A DNA stretch of 38,347 nt, taken from contig CAMWPM010000020.1 in NCBI GenBank assembly GCA_947176235.1, forward strand, positions 1-38,347, read 5' to 3'. The notes beneath the pieces were generated by a model that searched no databases, was not told where the DNA came from, and saw only the letters and a list, made by a program, of their open reading frames with translations. The translations under genes were made by a program, and so were the position numbers. Source of the DNA: an uncultured Bacteroidales bacterium (GTDB lineage Bacteria > Bacteroidota > Bacteroidia > Bacteroidales > Muribaculaceae). Shown here in pieces: positions 22,726 through 31,345 of this stretch (within the stretch, counting starts at the first letter, position 1; every line of letters starts with the position of its first letter).

Positions 22726-23697
22726 TTAAATGGTGCGTGTGAGGGGAAATTTCGTGCCGAGGAGGAATGGGGCGACCTCCATACGGCGTTTGCCGGCAAG
22801 TTGCACTTCAAGAATCTCGAGGGCGAAGTCGGCGGCGTCGATGAACATGCGATTTCCTTCAACGACAATGCGTCCGGGGTCAGTTGCTTGGCGCGTAGTG
22901 GGACGTGCGGAGAAAATCTTGAGTTGGAGTGGTTCGGATGCAGGGTCGCCTGTGGTGTCAATAGTTGTCCATGCAGCGGGATATGGCGAGAGCCCGCGAA
23001 TGTGGTTGTGGAGCTCAGATGCCGTGCGATTCCAGTCGATACGGCATGTGTCCTTAAAGATTTTGGGAGCGGGAGTGGGTTGTTCGCCCGGAGTAAGCAT
23101 GGATTCCTGTGGGATAGGTGCAAGGTCGCCAGCAATGATGTGGCGAATGGTGTCGATAGTGAGATCAGCTCCGAGGTGCATGAGGCGATCGTGGACGGAT
23201 CCAACGTTTTCATCCGGACCGATCGATATGCTTTGCTGAGAGATTATATCGCCGGTGTCGATTTCGTGGCGAAGGAAGAATGTGGTGACACCTGTCACGG
23301 TGTCGCCATTTATGACGGCACGGTTGATGGGGGCGGCTCCGCGGTAGCGGGGGAGTAGGGAGGCGTGGAGATTGAATGTGCCGAGCGGCGGCATAGACCA
23401 TACGACTTCGGGAAGCATCCGGAATGCAATCACAATGAAAAGGTCGGCATTGAGAGCACGCAGCTGCGCTACAAATTCCGGGTCCTTGAGATTGACAGGC
23501 TGCAGGAGGGGGAGGGAGTGGGCGAGGGCGTACTTCTTGACGTCGCTCTGGAGCATGTGGTGACCGCGGCCGGCAGGCTTGTCGGGCATCGTCACAACTC
23601 CTACAACATTGTAACCTTCGGAAACAATGCGGTCGAGGCTTTCGACGGCGAACTCGGGGGTACCGAGAAATACTATGCGCAGATCTTCTTTCTTCAT
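22726..23697 (-). CDS. fmt: Methionyl-tRNA formyltransferase
   Basis: Formylates initiator Met-tRNA using 10-formyl-THF. From ATG 23697 it is 323 aa, normal for the family; the frame is open to a TTG at 23712, which I reject as start. N-terminal RIVFLGTPEFAVESL; catalytic region FNLHASLLPRYRGAAP (Asn and His of the active site) and FLRHEIDTGDI (catalytic Asp); C-terminal tRNA-binding domain beginning about residue 205 with the RGLSPYPAAWT motif. Second gene of a pair with the RluA-type pseudouridine synthase, 32 bp after it. Ends at a strong terminator. No def gene is next to it. Confidence 0.95.
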   Translation of the reverse strand: MKKEDLRIVFLGTPEFAVESLDRIVSEGYNVVGVVTMPDKPAGRGHHMLQSDVKKYALAHSLPLLQPVNLKDPEFVAQLRALNADLFIVIAFRMLPEVVWSMPPLGTFNLHASLLPRYRGAAPINRAVINGDTVTGVTTFFLRHEIDTGDIISQQSISIGPDENVGSVHDRLMHLGADLTIDTIRHIIAGDLAPIPQESMLTPGEQPTPAPKIFKDTCRIDWNRTASELHNHIRGLSPYPAAWTTIDTTGDPASEPLQLKIFSARPTTRQATDPGRIVVEGNRMFIDAADFALEILEVQLAGKRRMEVAPFLLGTKFPLTRTI

Positions 23698-23729
23698 GTC
23701 GGGGAGATACAATAATATAAGAGGAATAT

Positions 23730-24419
23730 TTATTGAGATTCTTCGGGGACTTGGGCTGCAAGAGCCTGCCAGAGAGTGTCGGGGGGGAGGGGAGCAGTGA
23801 TGGAGATTTTCTTTCCAGAAACGGGGTGGATGAATTCAATACAGCGCGCCATCAGCGATATGCTCCCGTCGGGATTGCTGCGTTTGTCGCCATATTTCAG
23901 GTCGCCACGAATGGGGCATCCTATCGCCGACAGCTGCACACGGATCTGATGCTTCCTGCCGGTGAGGAGTCGGACTTCCAGAAGATGGAAGCGGTCGGAG
24001 GAAGCGATGTGACGATAGATGAGGCGTGACTCCTTGGCATCGCGTGAAGGGGAAGTGGAGGCGTAGGACTTGTTGTTGCGCTCCACGGTGGTGATATAGT
24101 GAGTCAATGTATCCTCGGGCTTTGGAGGAAGATTACGGGTAATAGCCCAGTAGGTCTTGTGGACTTCGCCTTTCCGGAACATCTCGTTCAGGCGTGTAAG
24201 AGCCTTGGACGTCTTGGCGAACACTACAATGCCACCAACAGGACGGTCGAGGCGATGGACTACGCCGAGGAATACATTGCCGGGCTTGTCGTGGTTGACC
24301 TTAATCCATTCCTTCACAGTCTCGCTGAGAGGGGTGTCGCCGGTCTTGTCGCCCTGAACGATTTCGCCGGGTGCTTTATTGACAATAATAATATGATTGT
24401 CTTCGTAGAGTACTTCCAT
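23730..24419 (-). CDS. RluA-family pseudouridine synthase
   Basis: A 229-aa rRNA/tRNA uridine isomerase. It has the catalytic motif HRLDRPVGG (55-63, Asp58) and the later LLTGRKHQIRVQLS motif of the RluA family. No N-terminal S4 domain, so it belongs to the short RluA/RluC-D-like or TruC-like group; the target uridine is unknown. First gene of a unit with fmt. Its -7 promoter element ends only 7 bp before the ATG, so the mRNA has almost no leader. Confidence 0.9.
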   Translation of the reverse strand: MEVLYEDNHIIIVNKAPGEIVQGDKTGDTPLSETVKEWIKVNHDKPGNVFLGVVHRLDRPVGGIVVFAKTSKALTRLNEMFRKGEVHKTYWAITRNLPPKPEDTLTHYITTVERNNKSYASTSPSRDAKESRLIYRHIASSDRFHLLEVRLLTGRKHQIRVQLSAIGCPIRGDLKYGDKRSNPDGSISLMARCIEFIHPVSGKKISITAPLPPDTLWQALAAQVPEESQ

Positions 24420-24426
24420 AACATGA

Positions 24427-24434
24427 CAAAGTTA
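24427..24434 (-). promoter_or_regulatory. rluA-fmt promoter -7 element
   Basis: Minus-strand TAACTTTG, with the terminal G 7 bp from the start codon. Transcription should begin within a few bases of the ATG, giving a leaderless or nearly leaderless mRNA. Confidence 0.7.
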
Positions 24435-24482
24435 CGAAAAAAAATTCAATGGAGTGGCGTGTGGCGGGAGCTTCAGGACGGA

Positions 24483-25046
24483 TCAATAATCGAGCAACCT
24501 GCCATAGTCGTGCCAGTCGCCGATCATGTCGCCTCGTTCACTCGCTTCTATAAGTTTTTGCAATCGGCTGTCAAACATCTCTCTGCACGCAATATTACGC
24601 TGGATATTGTCGATGCGTACACGTTGATACAGCGTAGGAAAAGACTTGAAATTCTGCCAGGCGACAGGGTTCTTTTCGAACGTTTCAATAATTTCGGGGA
24701 TTATGACGAATTCGGCGTTAAGATCAGGACAAACTTTACGACCGCTATCTGTCATCAGACCAAGCTTATCAAGGCGTCGACAGCGTTCTTTATTAAGTTC
24801 GGTCCATCGTCCTGATTTTGAACGGGGGCCGAAACGCTGGAGAGCGACGCCATCAACGTTTTTAAGAGTTGAATCAATCCAACCGAAGCATAGGGCTTCC
24901 TCAACAGCATCCAGGTACCACAATGCGTGGTGAGGAGGAGTTTTTCCTCGCTTGACCGCTATCCAACATTCTTTTTCGGTCAGATGATTCTCGAATAGCC
25001 AATTTCTGAAATCCTGCCGATCAGAAATGTCCAAAATATTTTTCAT
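24483..25046 (-). CDS. YdeI/OmdA-family protein
   Basis: 187 aa from ATG 25046 (MKNILDISDRQDFRNWL); a TTG two codons upstream is less likely. Matches the 'bacteriocin-protection, YdeI/OmpD-associated' family: conserved ECWIAVKRGKTP, YLDAVEEALCFGWIDS and FGPRSKSGRWTELNKERCRRLDKLGLM, with the OmdA-type helical C-terminus. No signal peptide, cytoplasmic. The biochemical function is not known; the family name comes from a genetic association in enterics. Single gene with its own -7 element at 25166. No obvious terminator between it and the rluA promoter. Confidence 0.8.
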   Translation of the reverse strand: MKNILDISDRQDFRNWLFENHLTEKECWIAVKRGKTPPHHALWYLDAVEEALCFGWIDSTLKNVDGVALQRFGPRSKSGRWTELNKERCRRLDKLGLMTDSGRKVCPDLNAEFVIIPEIIETFEKNPVAWQNFKSFPTLYQRVRIDNIQRNIACREMFDSRLQKLIEASERGDMIGDWHDYGRLLDY

Positions 25047-25165
25047 TGTCAAGTTGTCGGCTTTCGGTACAGATAATAATAGGATTGGGTGAGAAATCGG
25101 ATATAATCAAATATAAGATATTGTTCTGGTTCATCTTAAGAGTAAATTTGAGCTGGTTCAATACG

Positions 25166-25173
25166 CAAAGATA
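25166..25173 (-). promoter_or_regulatory. YdeI-family gene promoter -7 element
   Basis: Minus-strand TATCTTTG, 119 bp upstream of the ATG. No -33 TTTG at the expected distance. The 353-bp gap from here to trxB otherwise holds only two hairpins and a terminator. Confidence 0.55.
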
Positions 25174-25238
25174 CGCATTAAATGCGGATTCATCATTCAC
25201 TAACCGAAAATTCTACTAACAGGGAGGTATGACAGAAA

Positions 25239-25259
25239 GGGCTGTCATCACGACAGCCC
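25239..25259. other. Perfect 8-bp hairpin in the trxB-ydeI gap
   Basis: GGGCTGTC-ATCAC-GACAGCCC, with AATTTGTTT on the plus side and TTTCTGTC on the minus side. Terminator-like, but no gene ends next to it on the plus strand; possibly a backup terminator for trxB. Confidence 0.5.
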
Positions 25260-25332
25260 AATTTGTTTATAAACCAATCATTATCACATTTCTTGCAATG
25301 GAAAAAGTAATTCCTTTTTACGATAATAAAAC

Positions 25333-25375
25333 ATCCCGCCCGATGAAAAAGTTCAGAGATCGGACGGGATTTTTT
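25333..25375 (-). terminator. trxB terminator (bidirectional-looking)
   Basis: ATCCCGCCCGAT (25333-25344) pairs with ATCGGACGGGAT (25359-25370), one mismatch, 14-nt loop. Minus side reads into GTTTTATT, plus side into TTTTTAATTTTT. It lies 30 bp after the trxB stop. Confidence 0.82.
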
Positions 25376-25399
25376 AATTTTTATTTTCTCGGCAGGGGA

Positions 25400-26344
25400 T
25401 TATGACTCGTGCTCAAGAAGATAGCGCTCGGCATCAAGTGCTGCCCGGCAGCCTGTGCCGGCGGCAGAAATAGCCTGACGGTAGCGTGGATCGGCAACGT
25501 CGCCTGCAGCAAACACGCCTTCAACGCTCGTAGCTGTGGTGAATGGATCGGTGATGATGTAGCCTCCTTCGTCGAGACGAAGCTGACCATCGAGGAAGTC
25601 GGTGTTTGGCTTATGTCCGATGGCAAGGAAGAATCCGTCGATGGCAATATCAAATATCTGCTCGCGCTCCGTCCCTTTGAACTCCACGAGCTTCGCACCT
25701 TCGAGGACTTCCTCACCAAAAAGTGAAAGGGTGTTGGTGTTGAAGAGTACGGTGATGTTCTCACGCTCAAGCACACGCTTCTGCATTACCTTGGATGCGC
25801 GGAGGTAGTCCTTGCGGACGATCAGATAGACCTTTTCGGCGAGTCCGCTGAGATAGAGCGCTTCCTCGCAGGCAGTATCGCCACCGCCCACGACGGCTAC
25901 GCGCTTCTTGCGGTAGAAGAAACCATCGCATGTGGCACAAGCGGAGACACCCATACCACGGTATTTATCCTCATCGGGAAGCCCGAGGTAGCGGGCTGAT
26001 GCACCGGTGGAGATGATCACAGAGTCGGCAATGATAGTATCGCCGGAATCGGTGGTGGCAACAAACGGACGCTTGGAGAGGTCGATGGCAGTGATGATGC
26101 CGGAACGGAGGTCGGCGCCGAAACGCTCAGCCTGACGACGCATATCCTCCATCATTTCAGGTCCGGTGATACCGTCGGGGTAGCCGGGGAAATTTTCGAC
26201 TTCAGTGGTAGTAGTAAGCTGACCACCAGGCTGTAAGCCTTCGAGGAGGGTGGGGGAGAGATTTGCGCGAGAAGCGTAGATAGCGGCGGTGTAACCAGCT
26301 GGTCCAGAGCCTATTATAAGGCATTTAGTGCGTGTTTCGGACAT
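25400..26344 (-). CDS. trxB: Thioredoxin reductase
   Basis: A 314-aa flavoenzyme that reduces thioredoxin with NADPH. FAD-binding IGSGPAGYTAA near the N-terminus (GSGPAG 12-17); redox centre CATCDG with Cys136 and Cys139; NADPH fold VVGGGDTACEEA; C-terminal FAD motif VFAAGDVADPRYRQAISAAGTGCRAALDAE. Length is normal for the low-molecular-weight class. Last gene of the run dedA-rpe-ftsK-lolA-trxB (36 bp after lolA), ahead of the terminator. Its partner trxA lies at 12566. Confidence 0.96.
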   Translation of the reverse strand: MSETRTKCLIIGSGPAGYTAAIYASRANLSPTLLEGLQPGGQLTTTTEVENFPGYPDGITGPEMMEDMRRQAERFGADLRSGIITAIDLSKRPFVATTDSGDTIIADSVIISTGASARYLGLPDEDKYRGMGVSACATCDGFFYRKKRVAVVGGGDTACEEALYLSGLAEKVYLIVRKDYLRASKVMQKRVLERENITVLFNTNTLSLFGEEVLEGAKLVEFKGTEREQIFDIAIDGFFLAIGHKPNTDFLDGQLRLDEGGYIITDPFTTATSVEGVFAAGDVADPRYRQAISAAGTGCRAALDAERYLLEHES

Positions 26345-26380
26345 AAAATATGATTTTTTAATTGTTTGATATTGCGATAA

Positions 26381-27007
26381 TTACCGGAGGTCAATAATAT
26401 CAACACCGGGGAAGTCGCGTTGGTTGAAGCGGAATGTGGAAATCGGCAATTTTTGACCGAAAGTGACTTTTGAAACCGTCACGGAAATAGTCTGACCGTC
26501 GGAAGTGACAGCGGTGAGGGAGACGGGAAGGAGGGTGGAATTATTGACGGTGATGGTGGCGGAGGAGAAGGGCGCGGAAGATTTAAGTGGACGGAGAGAG
26601 ACCTTGGAGCATCCGGCGGGGGCCGGAGCGGGGGAGAGGGAATAATGGGAAGAGAGGGTGGAGAGGATGGTGAAGGGGTTGGACTCGGCGATTTCGGAGG
26701 CGGTGGGAGTGGTCATGTTGACTTCACCGGTCTCATCGAAAAGAGTCCACTGGGTGCGACCGTCGAACCATGATCGATAGGAGGGGGCGGTGATGGTGAA
26801 GGCGTCGCGCATCATGACGAGAGTTGCCGACTGCTTTTCGGAACCGTTGGAGAGGGTGAGGGAGACAGTGACGGAGGGGGCGGAGAGAATCTTATCGGCA
26901 GCCTTGCGAACCGTGGCAACGGCGTCACTCTTCTGTGCGGCGAGAGGTAGCGAGCCCAGAATGATGGCAGCGAGGAGCAGGGTAATATGTCGGAAATGAT
27001 TTGGCAT
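26381..27007 (-). CDS. LolA-like outer-membrane lipoprotein carrier
   Basis: A 208-aa periplasmic protein. Signal peptide (1-24, LLLAAIILGSLPLAAQ). The mature part has the LolA/LolB-like open beta-barrel pattern: VTVSLTLSNGSEKQSATLVMMRDAFTITAPSYRSWFDGRTQWTLFDETGEVNMTTPT. It should ferry lipoproteins from the inner to the outer membrane, which fits an organism with many lipoproteins. It follows ftsK by 14 bp, a neighbourhood known from other Bacteroidales. Sequence identity to E. coli LolA is expected to be low, so the call rests on pattern and context. Confidence 0.82.
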   Translation of the reverse strand: MPNHFRHITLLLAAIILGSLPLAAQKSDAVATVRKAADKILSAPSVTVSLTLSNGSEKQSATLVMMRDAFTITAPSYRSWFDGRTQWTLFDETGEVNMTTPTASEIAESNPFTILSTLSSHYSLSPAPAPAGCSKVSLRPLKSSAPFSSATITVNNSTLLPVSLTAVTSDGQTISVTVSKVTFGQKLPISTFRFNQRDFPGVDIIDLR

Positions 27008-27021
27008 AAAATAGAGGAGAA

Positions 27022-29817
27022 TCAGGGATTAAGAATGGACTCGAGGGTGACGATGTCGACGAGGACTGTGCGGGGCTTTCCGCCTGTAGCAGGTCCGACA
27101 ATGCCGGCAGCCTCCATCTGATCCATGATCTTACCGGCACGGTTGTAGCCGATGGAGTAGCGACGCTGCAGGGAGGATGTGGATGCTACACCTGTGGAAA
27201 CGACAAGGCGTGAGGCTTCATCGAAAAGGGGATCCTTTTCTCCGAAATTGTTGTTGCCACCACTTCCGCCGTCACCACCTTCGGGAATGTATTCGGGCAG
27301 ATAGTAGGCATGTTCGAATCCCGGCTGACGGTCGATAGACTCGCATACCGCCTTGATCTCCTTGGTGTCGATGTAGGCGCACTGGACGCGGGTGAGCTTG
27401 CCATTGTGGCTGAAAAGCATGTCGCCCTTGCCTATGAGCTGGTTGGCACCGGTAAGGTCGAGAATGACCTTGCTGTCGATGCTCTGAGAGACACGGAAAG
27501 CGATACGTCCCGGGAAGTTCGCCTTGATTATGCCTGTGAGAACCGTAGCGGAGGGACGCTGAGTGGCGATGATCATGTGGATGCCTACGGCGCGAGCCTT
27601 CTGTGCTATACGTGCGATGGGGGTCTCCACCTCTTTGCCGGCGGTCATGAACAGGTCGGCGTACTCGTCGACAATCACAACGATGTAGGGCATGTAGCGA
27701 TGACCGTTGGCGGGATTGAGACGACGCTGAATGAACAGCTCGTTGTACTGTGTGATCTTGACTACGCCGGCTTCCTTGAGGAGATTGTAGCGGGCATCCA
27801 TCTCGATACACAGAGACTTGAGGGTGGGGACAACCTTCTCCATGTCGGTGACAATGGGGTCCTCCTCATCGGGCAGTTTGGCGAGGTAGTGACGCTCAAG
27901 GAGCCGATAGGGGTAGAACTCAACCATCTTCGGGTCGATGAGGACAAATTTGAGCTCGGCAGGGTGCTTCTTATAGATCAGAGATGAGATGATGACGTTC
28001 ATTCCGACGGATTTACCCATGCCGGTAGCACCTGCAACAAGGAGATGCGGCATAGCAGCAAGGTCAGCGATGAACACATCGTTGGAGATGGTGGCTCCCA
28101 TGGCTATAGGCAGCTCGTAGTCACATTCCTGATATTTCTTGGAACCGAGGATAGAGCGTATAGCCACAGACTGAGGTTCCTTGTTGGGGACTTCAATACC
28201 AATGGTGCCTTTACCAGGAATCGGGGCAATGATGCGGATTCCGATGGCAGCAAGGTTGAGCGCAATATCGTTTTCAAGTTTCTGGATAGTGGAAATCTTG
28301 ACACCTTCGGATGGTATGATCTCGTAGAGGGTGACGGTGGGGCCGACTGTTGCCTCGATGTGGGATATTGAGATGCGGAACTGATTGAGAGCGCGGATGA
28401 TACGCTCCTTGTTCTCTTCCTGCTCAAGAATGTCGGTGCGAGTGGCATTTTCCTTGCCTTCGGCAAAAAGCTCAATGGAGGGCATGGAGAAACGCGGGAG
28501 CTCAGCAGTGGGGTCGAAGGGCTTGAACTCATCGGGATCAGCCTGCTCGATTTCCTCGGTGACATTGACCTGGAAAGCGGGACCTTCAGGTTCCTGAGAA
28601 GCCTCGGGCTCCTGAATAGTCTCGGGCTGCTGAGGTTCGGCAGGCTGTTGAGCAGCAGGAGTATCCGTAGATTGCTCAGAGGCAGGACCGCCGGCGGAGA
28701 TTTCTCCGTGGGCTTCAGGTGCAGTGACAGCAGAATCACCGGGGGTAGAAGCGGGGATCGGATCCGGGTCTTCGATCGGGTCATGATGAGGCTCAGCTTC
28801 CGATTCAGATTCGGGGACAGATTCGACCGCCGGCTCCGAGTCGGGGGTGGCGGGGGAGTCAATACGCGCATCAATCGGATCGTCTGTCTCAAATCCCATA
28901 ACCTTACGCTCGGGGGCAACAGTGGGTTGAGGCTGTGGTGAGGGAGCCGCAGCGGGATCGTTGCGGCGGAGAGCTTCCGCAGCTTCCTCCTCCTTGCGAC
29001 GTCGATCCTCCTCTTCCTGGCGGCGCTGGGCGCGGAATGCGCGTAGGCGAGCGCGGTAGGCGTTCCAAATTTTCAGTAGATCATAGAAATAGATCGCTAC
29101 AACTACCGAGATAAGGAAAATACTGACAAGGATAGCTCCAATCCATTGGAAATGGGCAATAATGAGGCGATTCATGTAGAGCCCGTGGTATCCTCCGAGT
29201 GGGAAATGAAGGTCGATGCCGACGGTGATAAGTCCAAACACCATGGATGTGGTGATGGCGATAATGAGAGTCTTGAACGTGAGAGACCAGAATTCACAGG
29301 CTCTCAGGCGGAGGAGAGCCAGTCCTAACAGAACAAAATAGACGATGAAAACGAGGGAGCCAAGTCCGAGGGAATCCATAAGGAGGAGATGACTCAGTTT
29401 TGCCCCAGCAGCCCCTCCGGCATTAAGAACGGCATCGGGGTTCTGTCCCATTTCGGATAGGGAAAGATTGGTGACGAGGCTCTGATCAGCAGTACCGGCA
29501 GTGCGGATGAACGAGATTACCGAAACGAGCATGAATGCCGCTACAAGGATCAGTGCAACACCAAGCACGATTGCGAGGCGACGGTCGGTGAAGAATTTCA
29601 CAATACCCCACTCGCGCGGTGACTTTGGTTCGTTGCGCTTGCGGCGTGGTGCTGACTCAGCAGCCGGACGAGCCGAAGAGCTTGCCGGTGCCTGCCGGTG
29701 CGCATCGTTGAGGCGAGCGGAAGGAGCCTGTGGAGCGCGGGGAGCCGAAGGTTGAGAATAGGGATTGGTGATGTCGTCGGACGTATAGGGGTTGGGATTG
29801 TAGCTATTGGAATCCAT
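27022..29817 (-). CDS. ftsK: FtsK/SpoIIIE DNA translocase
   Basis: From ATG 29817 it is 931 aa; the frame extends to a TTG at 29868, overlapping rpe, and is rejected. It anchors at the division septum and pumps chromosome ends for dimer resolution. N-terminal Pro/Ala-rich leader (1-65), about four transmembrane helices (~75-225), a long acidic Pro/Glu-rich linker (~260-430), the motor with Walker A GATGMGKS (near 600) and Walker B IVVIVDEYADLF, and a C-terminal winged-helix gamma domain (ASTSSLQRRYSIGYNRAGKIMDQMEAAGIVG). Lies between rpe (47 bp upstream) and lolA (14 bp downstream) in one run. Confidence 0.95.
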   Translation of the reverse strand: MDSNSYNPNPYTSDDITNPYSQPSAPRAPQAPSARLNDAHRQAPASSSARPAAESAPRRKRNEPKSPREWGIVKFFTDRRLAIVLGVALILVAAFMLVSVISFIRTAGTADQSLVTNLSLSEMGQNPDAVLNAGGAAGAKLSHLLLMDSLGLGSLVFIVYFVLLGLALLRLRACEFWSLTFKTLIIAITTSMVFGLITVGIDLHFPLGGYHGLYMNRLIIAHFQWIGAILVSIFLISVVVAIYFYDLLKIWNAYRARLRAFRAQRRQEEEDRRRKEEEAAEALRRNDPAAAPSPQPQPTVAPERKVMGFETDDPIDARIDSPATPDSEPAVESVPESESEAEPHHDPIEDPDPIPASTPGDSAVTAPEAHGEISAGGPASEQSTDTPAAQQPAEPQQPETIQEPEASQEPEGPAFQVNVTEEIEQADPDEFKPFDPTAELPRFSMPSIELFAEGKENATRTDILEQEENKERIIRALNQFRISISHIEATVGPTVTLYEIIPSEGVKISTIQKLENDIALNLAAIGIRIIAPIPGKGTIGIEVPNKEPQSVAIRSILGSKKYQECDYELPIAMGATISNDVFIADLAAMPHLLVAGATGMGKSVGMNVIISSLIYKKHPAELKFVLIDPKMVEFYPYRLLERHYLAKLPDEEDPIVTDMEKVVPTLKSLCIEMDARYNLLKEAGVVKITQYNELFIQRRLNPANGHRYMPYIVVIVDEYADLFMTAGKEVETPIARIAQKARAVGIHMIIATQRPSATVLTGIIKANFPGRIAFRVSQSIDSKVILDLTGANQLIGKGDMLFSHNGKLTRVQCAYIDTKEIKAVCESIDRQPGFEHAYYLPEYIPEGGDGGSGGNNNFGEKDPLFDEASRLVVSTGVASTSSLQRRYSIGYNRAGKIMDQMEAAGIVGPATGGKPRTVLVDIVTLESILNP

Positions 29818-29864
29818 GGAGGAGGGCGGGAAGAATGAAATGTGAGGATGAAAGGGAGGAGGGA

Positions 29865-30509
29865 TCAAAGGGCGCGGAGGGAGTCGATAGCCGCGATGGG
29901 ATCAGGAGCGTTGAAAACGTAACTTCCCGCAACAAGGATGTCAGCACCAGCCTCGGCTATCAAGGGGGCGGTGACGGCATTGACTCCTCCGTCGATCTCG
30001 ATTTCGGCACGGGAGCCTGAAATCTCGATAAGGTTGCGCAGGCGACGGATCTTGGCAAGAGTGTTTTCAATAAATTTCTGACCTCCGAATCCGGGGTTGA
30101 CTGACATAAGGAGCACCATGTCGAGATCAGCTATGACGTCCTCAAGGGTGGAGACGGGTGTGGAGGGATTGAGAGTGACGGCAGCTTTCATACCGGCAGC
30201 CTTGATTTCCTGTATAGCCCGATGGAGATGAGTGCATGCTTCCTGATGAACATTCATTATCGAGGCGCCGATGTCGCGGACGCGACTAACCCAACGCTGA
30301 GGCTCAACGATCATAAGGTGAACGTCGAGGGGTTTTTCGGCAATGGGAGATATTGACTTGAGTACGGGAAATCCAAAAGATATGTTGGGGACAAAGACAC
30401 CATCCATGATGTCGACATGAATCATGTCGGCGTTGCTGGAGTTGAGCATCACTATGTCGGCACCCAAACGGGCGAAATCAGCGGCGAGAATCGAGGGGGA
30501 GACTTTCAT
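29865..30509 (-). CDS. rpe: Ribulose-phosphate 3-epimerase
   Basis: 214 aa from ATG 30509 (MKVSPSILAADFARLG), the standard start; the frame is open 22 codons further into dedA, which is not credible. Interconverts ribulose 5-phosphate and xylulose 5-phosphate in the pentose phosphate pathway. TIM-barrel metal-site residues: IHVDIMDG (His31, Asp33), DVHLM (His64) and EIDGGV. Phosphate loop MSVNPGFGGQKF. Follows dedA by 13 bp and precedes ftsK, so it is part of the minus-strand run. Confidence 0.96.
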   Translation of the reverse strand: MKVSPSILAADFARLGADIVMLNSSNADMIHVDIMDGVFVPNISFGFPVLKSISPIAEKPLDVHLMIVEPQRWVSRVRDIGASIMNVHQEACTHLHRAIQEIKAAGMKAAVTLNPSTPVSTLEDVIADLDMVLLMSVNPGFGGQKFIENTLAKIRRLRNLIEISGSRAEIEIDGGVNAVTAPLIAEAGADILVAGSYVFNAPDPIAAIDSLRAL

Positions 30510-30522
30510 GGCGAGAAGAAAA

Positions 30523-31191
30523 TCAGTGTTTTTTACGATGCTTGAAGAATGCGTTGTAGCAGATGTAGAGAACAACTATCACGGCAAGCAAAGCTCCTGC
30601 AATCGTGAGGTAACCGTTGTACTTCTCAACAGTCACGTAGAGCTGCTCAAGTGGGACGGTCTTAGCGAGCCACCATCCGAGGAGCGCAAGAACGACATTC
30701 CAAACGAGAGCTCCAAGTCCGGTGAAAATGATAAACTTCACGATGTTCATCCGGGCGAGACCGGCGGGGATTGAGATGAGCTGGCGAACAACCGGAACAA
30801 GGCGCCCGATGAAAGTAGATGCTGATCCGTGGCGATCGAAATACTCCTCGGCATGCCGGACTTTGGCACGGTCAATGAGGCAAGCGTGACCAAAACGGCT
30901 GTCGGCGAAACGGTAGACAATGGGACGCCCAATCCAAAGTGACAGATAATAGTTGATGAGCGCGCCTACGATCGCACCCGCCGTGGCGCAAGCTATAACC
31001 CCAATCACATTCATGTCGCCACGGGATGCGGCGAGATAGGCTGCGGGGGGGACAACGACTTCAGAGGGAAAGGGAATAAATGTGCTCTCGATGACCATGA
31101 AAAGGAAAACAAACCAATAGCTTGCATTGTCGACAAAGAACTGGAATGCTGCCGCGGCGTTGAGATAGTCGAGAATTGAAAGTAGGGTCAT
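30523..31191 (-). CDS. DedA-family membrane protein
   Basis: A 222-aa inner-membrane protein with about five hydrophobic segments. DedA/SNARE-assoc motifs are seen: ESTFIPFPSEVVVPPAAYLAA and FIGRLVPVVRQLISIPAGLARM, the latter with the conserved re-entrant Arg/Pro pattern. Some members of the family act as lipid-carrier flippases (undecaprenyl phosphate or phosphatidylethanolamine) and support envelope integrity; which lipid applies here is unknown. It opens the operon continuing into rpe and ftsK, from a promoter at 31293. Its leader has a small CATGCC/GGCATG hairpin. Confidence 0.88.
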   Translation of the reverse strand: MTLLSILDYLNAAAAFQFFVDNASYWFVFLFMVIESTFIPFPSEVVVPPAAYLAASRGDMNVIGVIACATAGAIVGALINYYLSLWIGRPIVYRFADSRFGHACLIDRAKVRHAEEYFDRHGSASTFIGRLVPVVRQLISIPAGLARMNIVKFIIFTGLGALVWNVVLALLGWWLAKTVPLEQLYVTVEKYNGYLTIAGALLAVIVVLYICYNAFFKHRKKH

Positions 31192-31292
31192 GACAGGAAT
31201 GGTCGGACTGTTAGATTCTTAATTATCAGTTGATTGCCGATGAGGAGGCGCATGCCATCAGGGCATGAGGACACTTCACGGATAAGTTAGTG

Positions 31293-31300
31293 CAAAATTA
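31293..31300 (-). promoter_or_regulatory. dedA operon promoter -7 element
   Basis: Minus-strand TAATTTTG, about 100 bp upstream of dedA. No matching -33 box. It likely drives dedA-rpe-ftsK-lolA-trxB. Confidence 0.6.
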
Positions 31301-31345
31301 AGAAAAAATCCGGTACAAACCGCCTCCCTGCAAAAGAAAAAAGGA

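Noticed and set aside
25298-25405. 35-codon plus-strand ORF (MEKVIPFYDNK...)
   Set aside because: It reads through the trxB terminator hairpin and overlaps the end of trxB.
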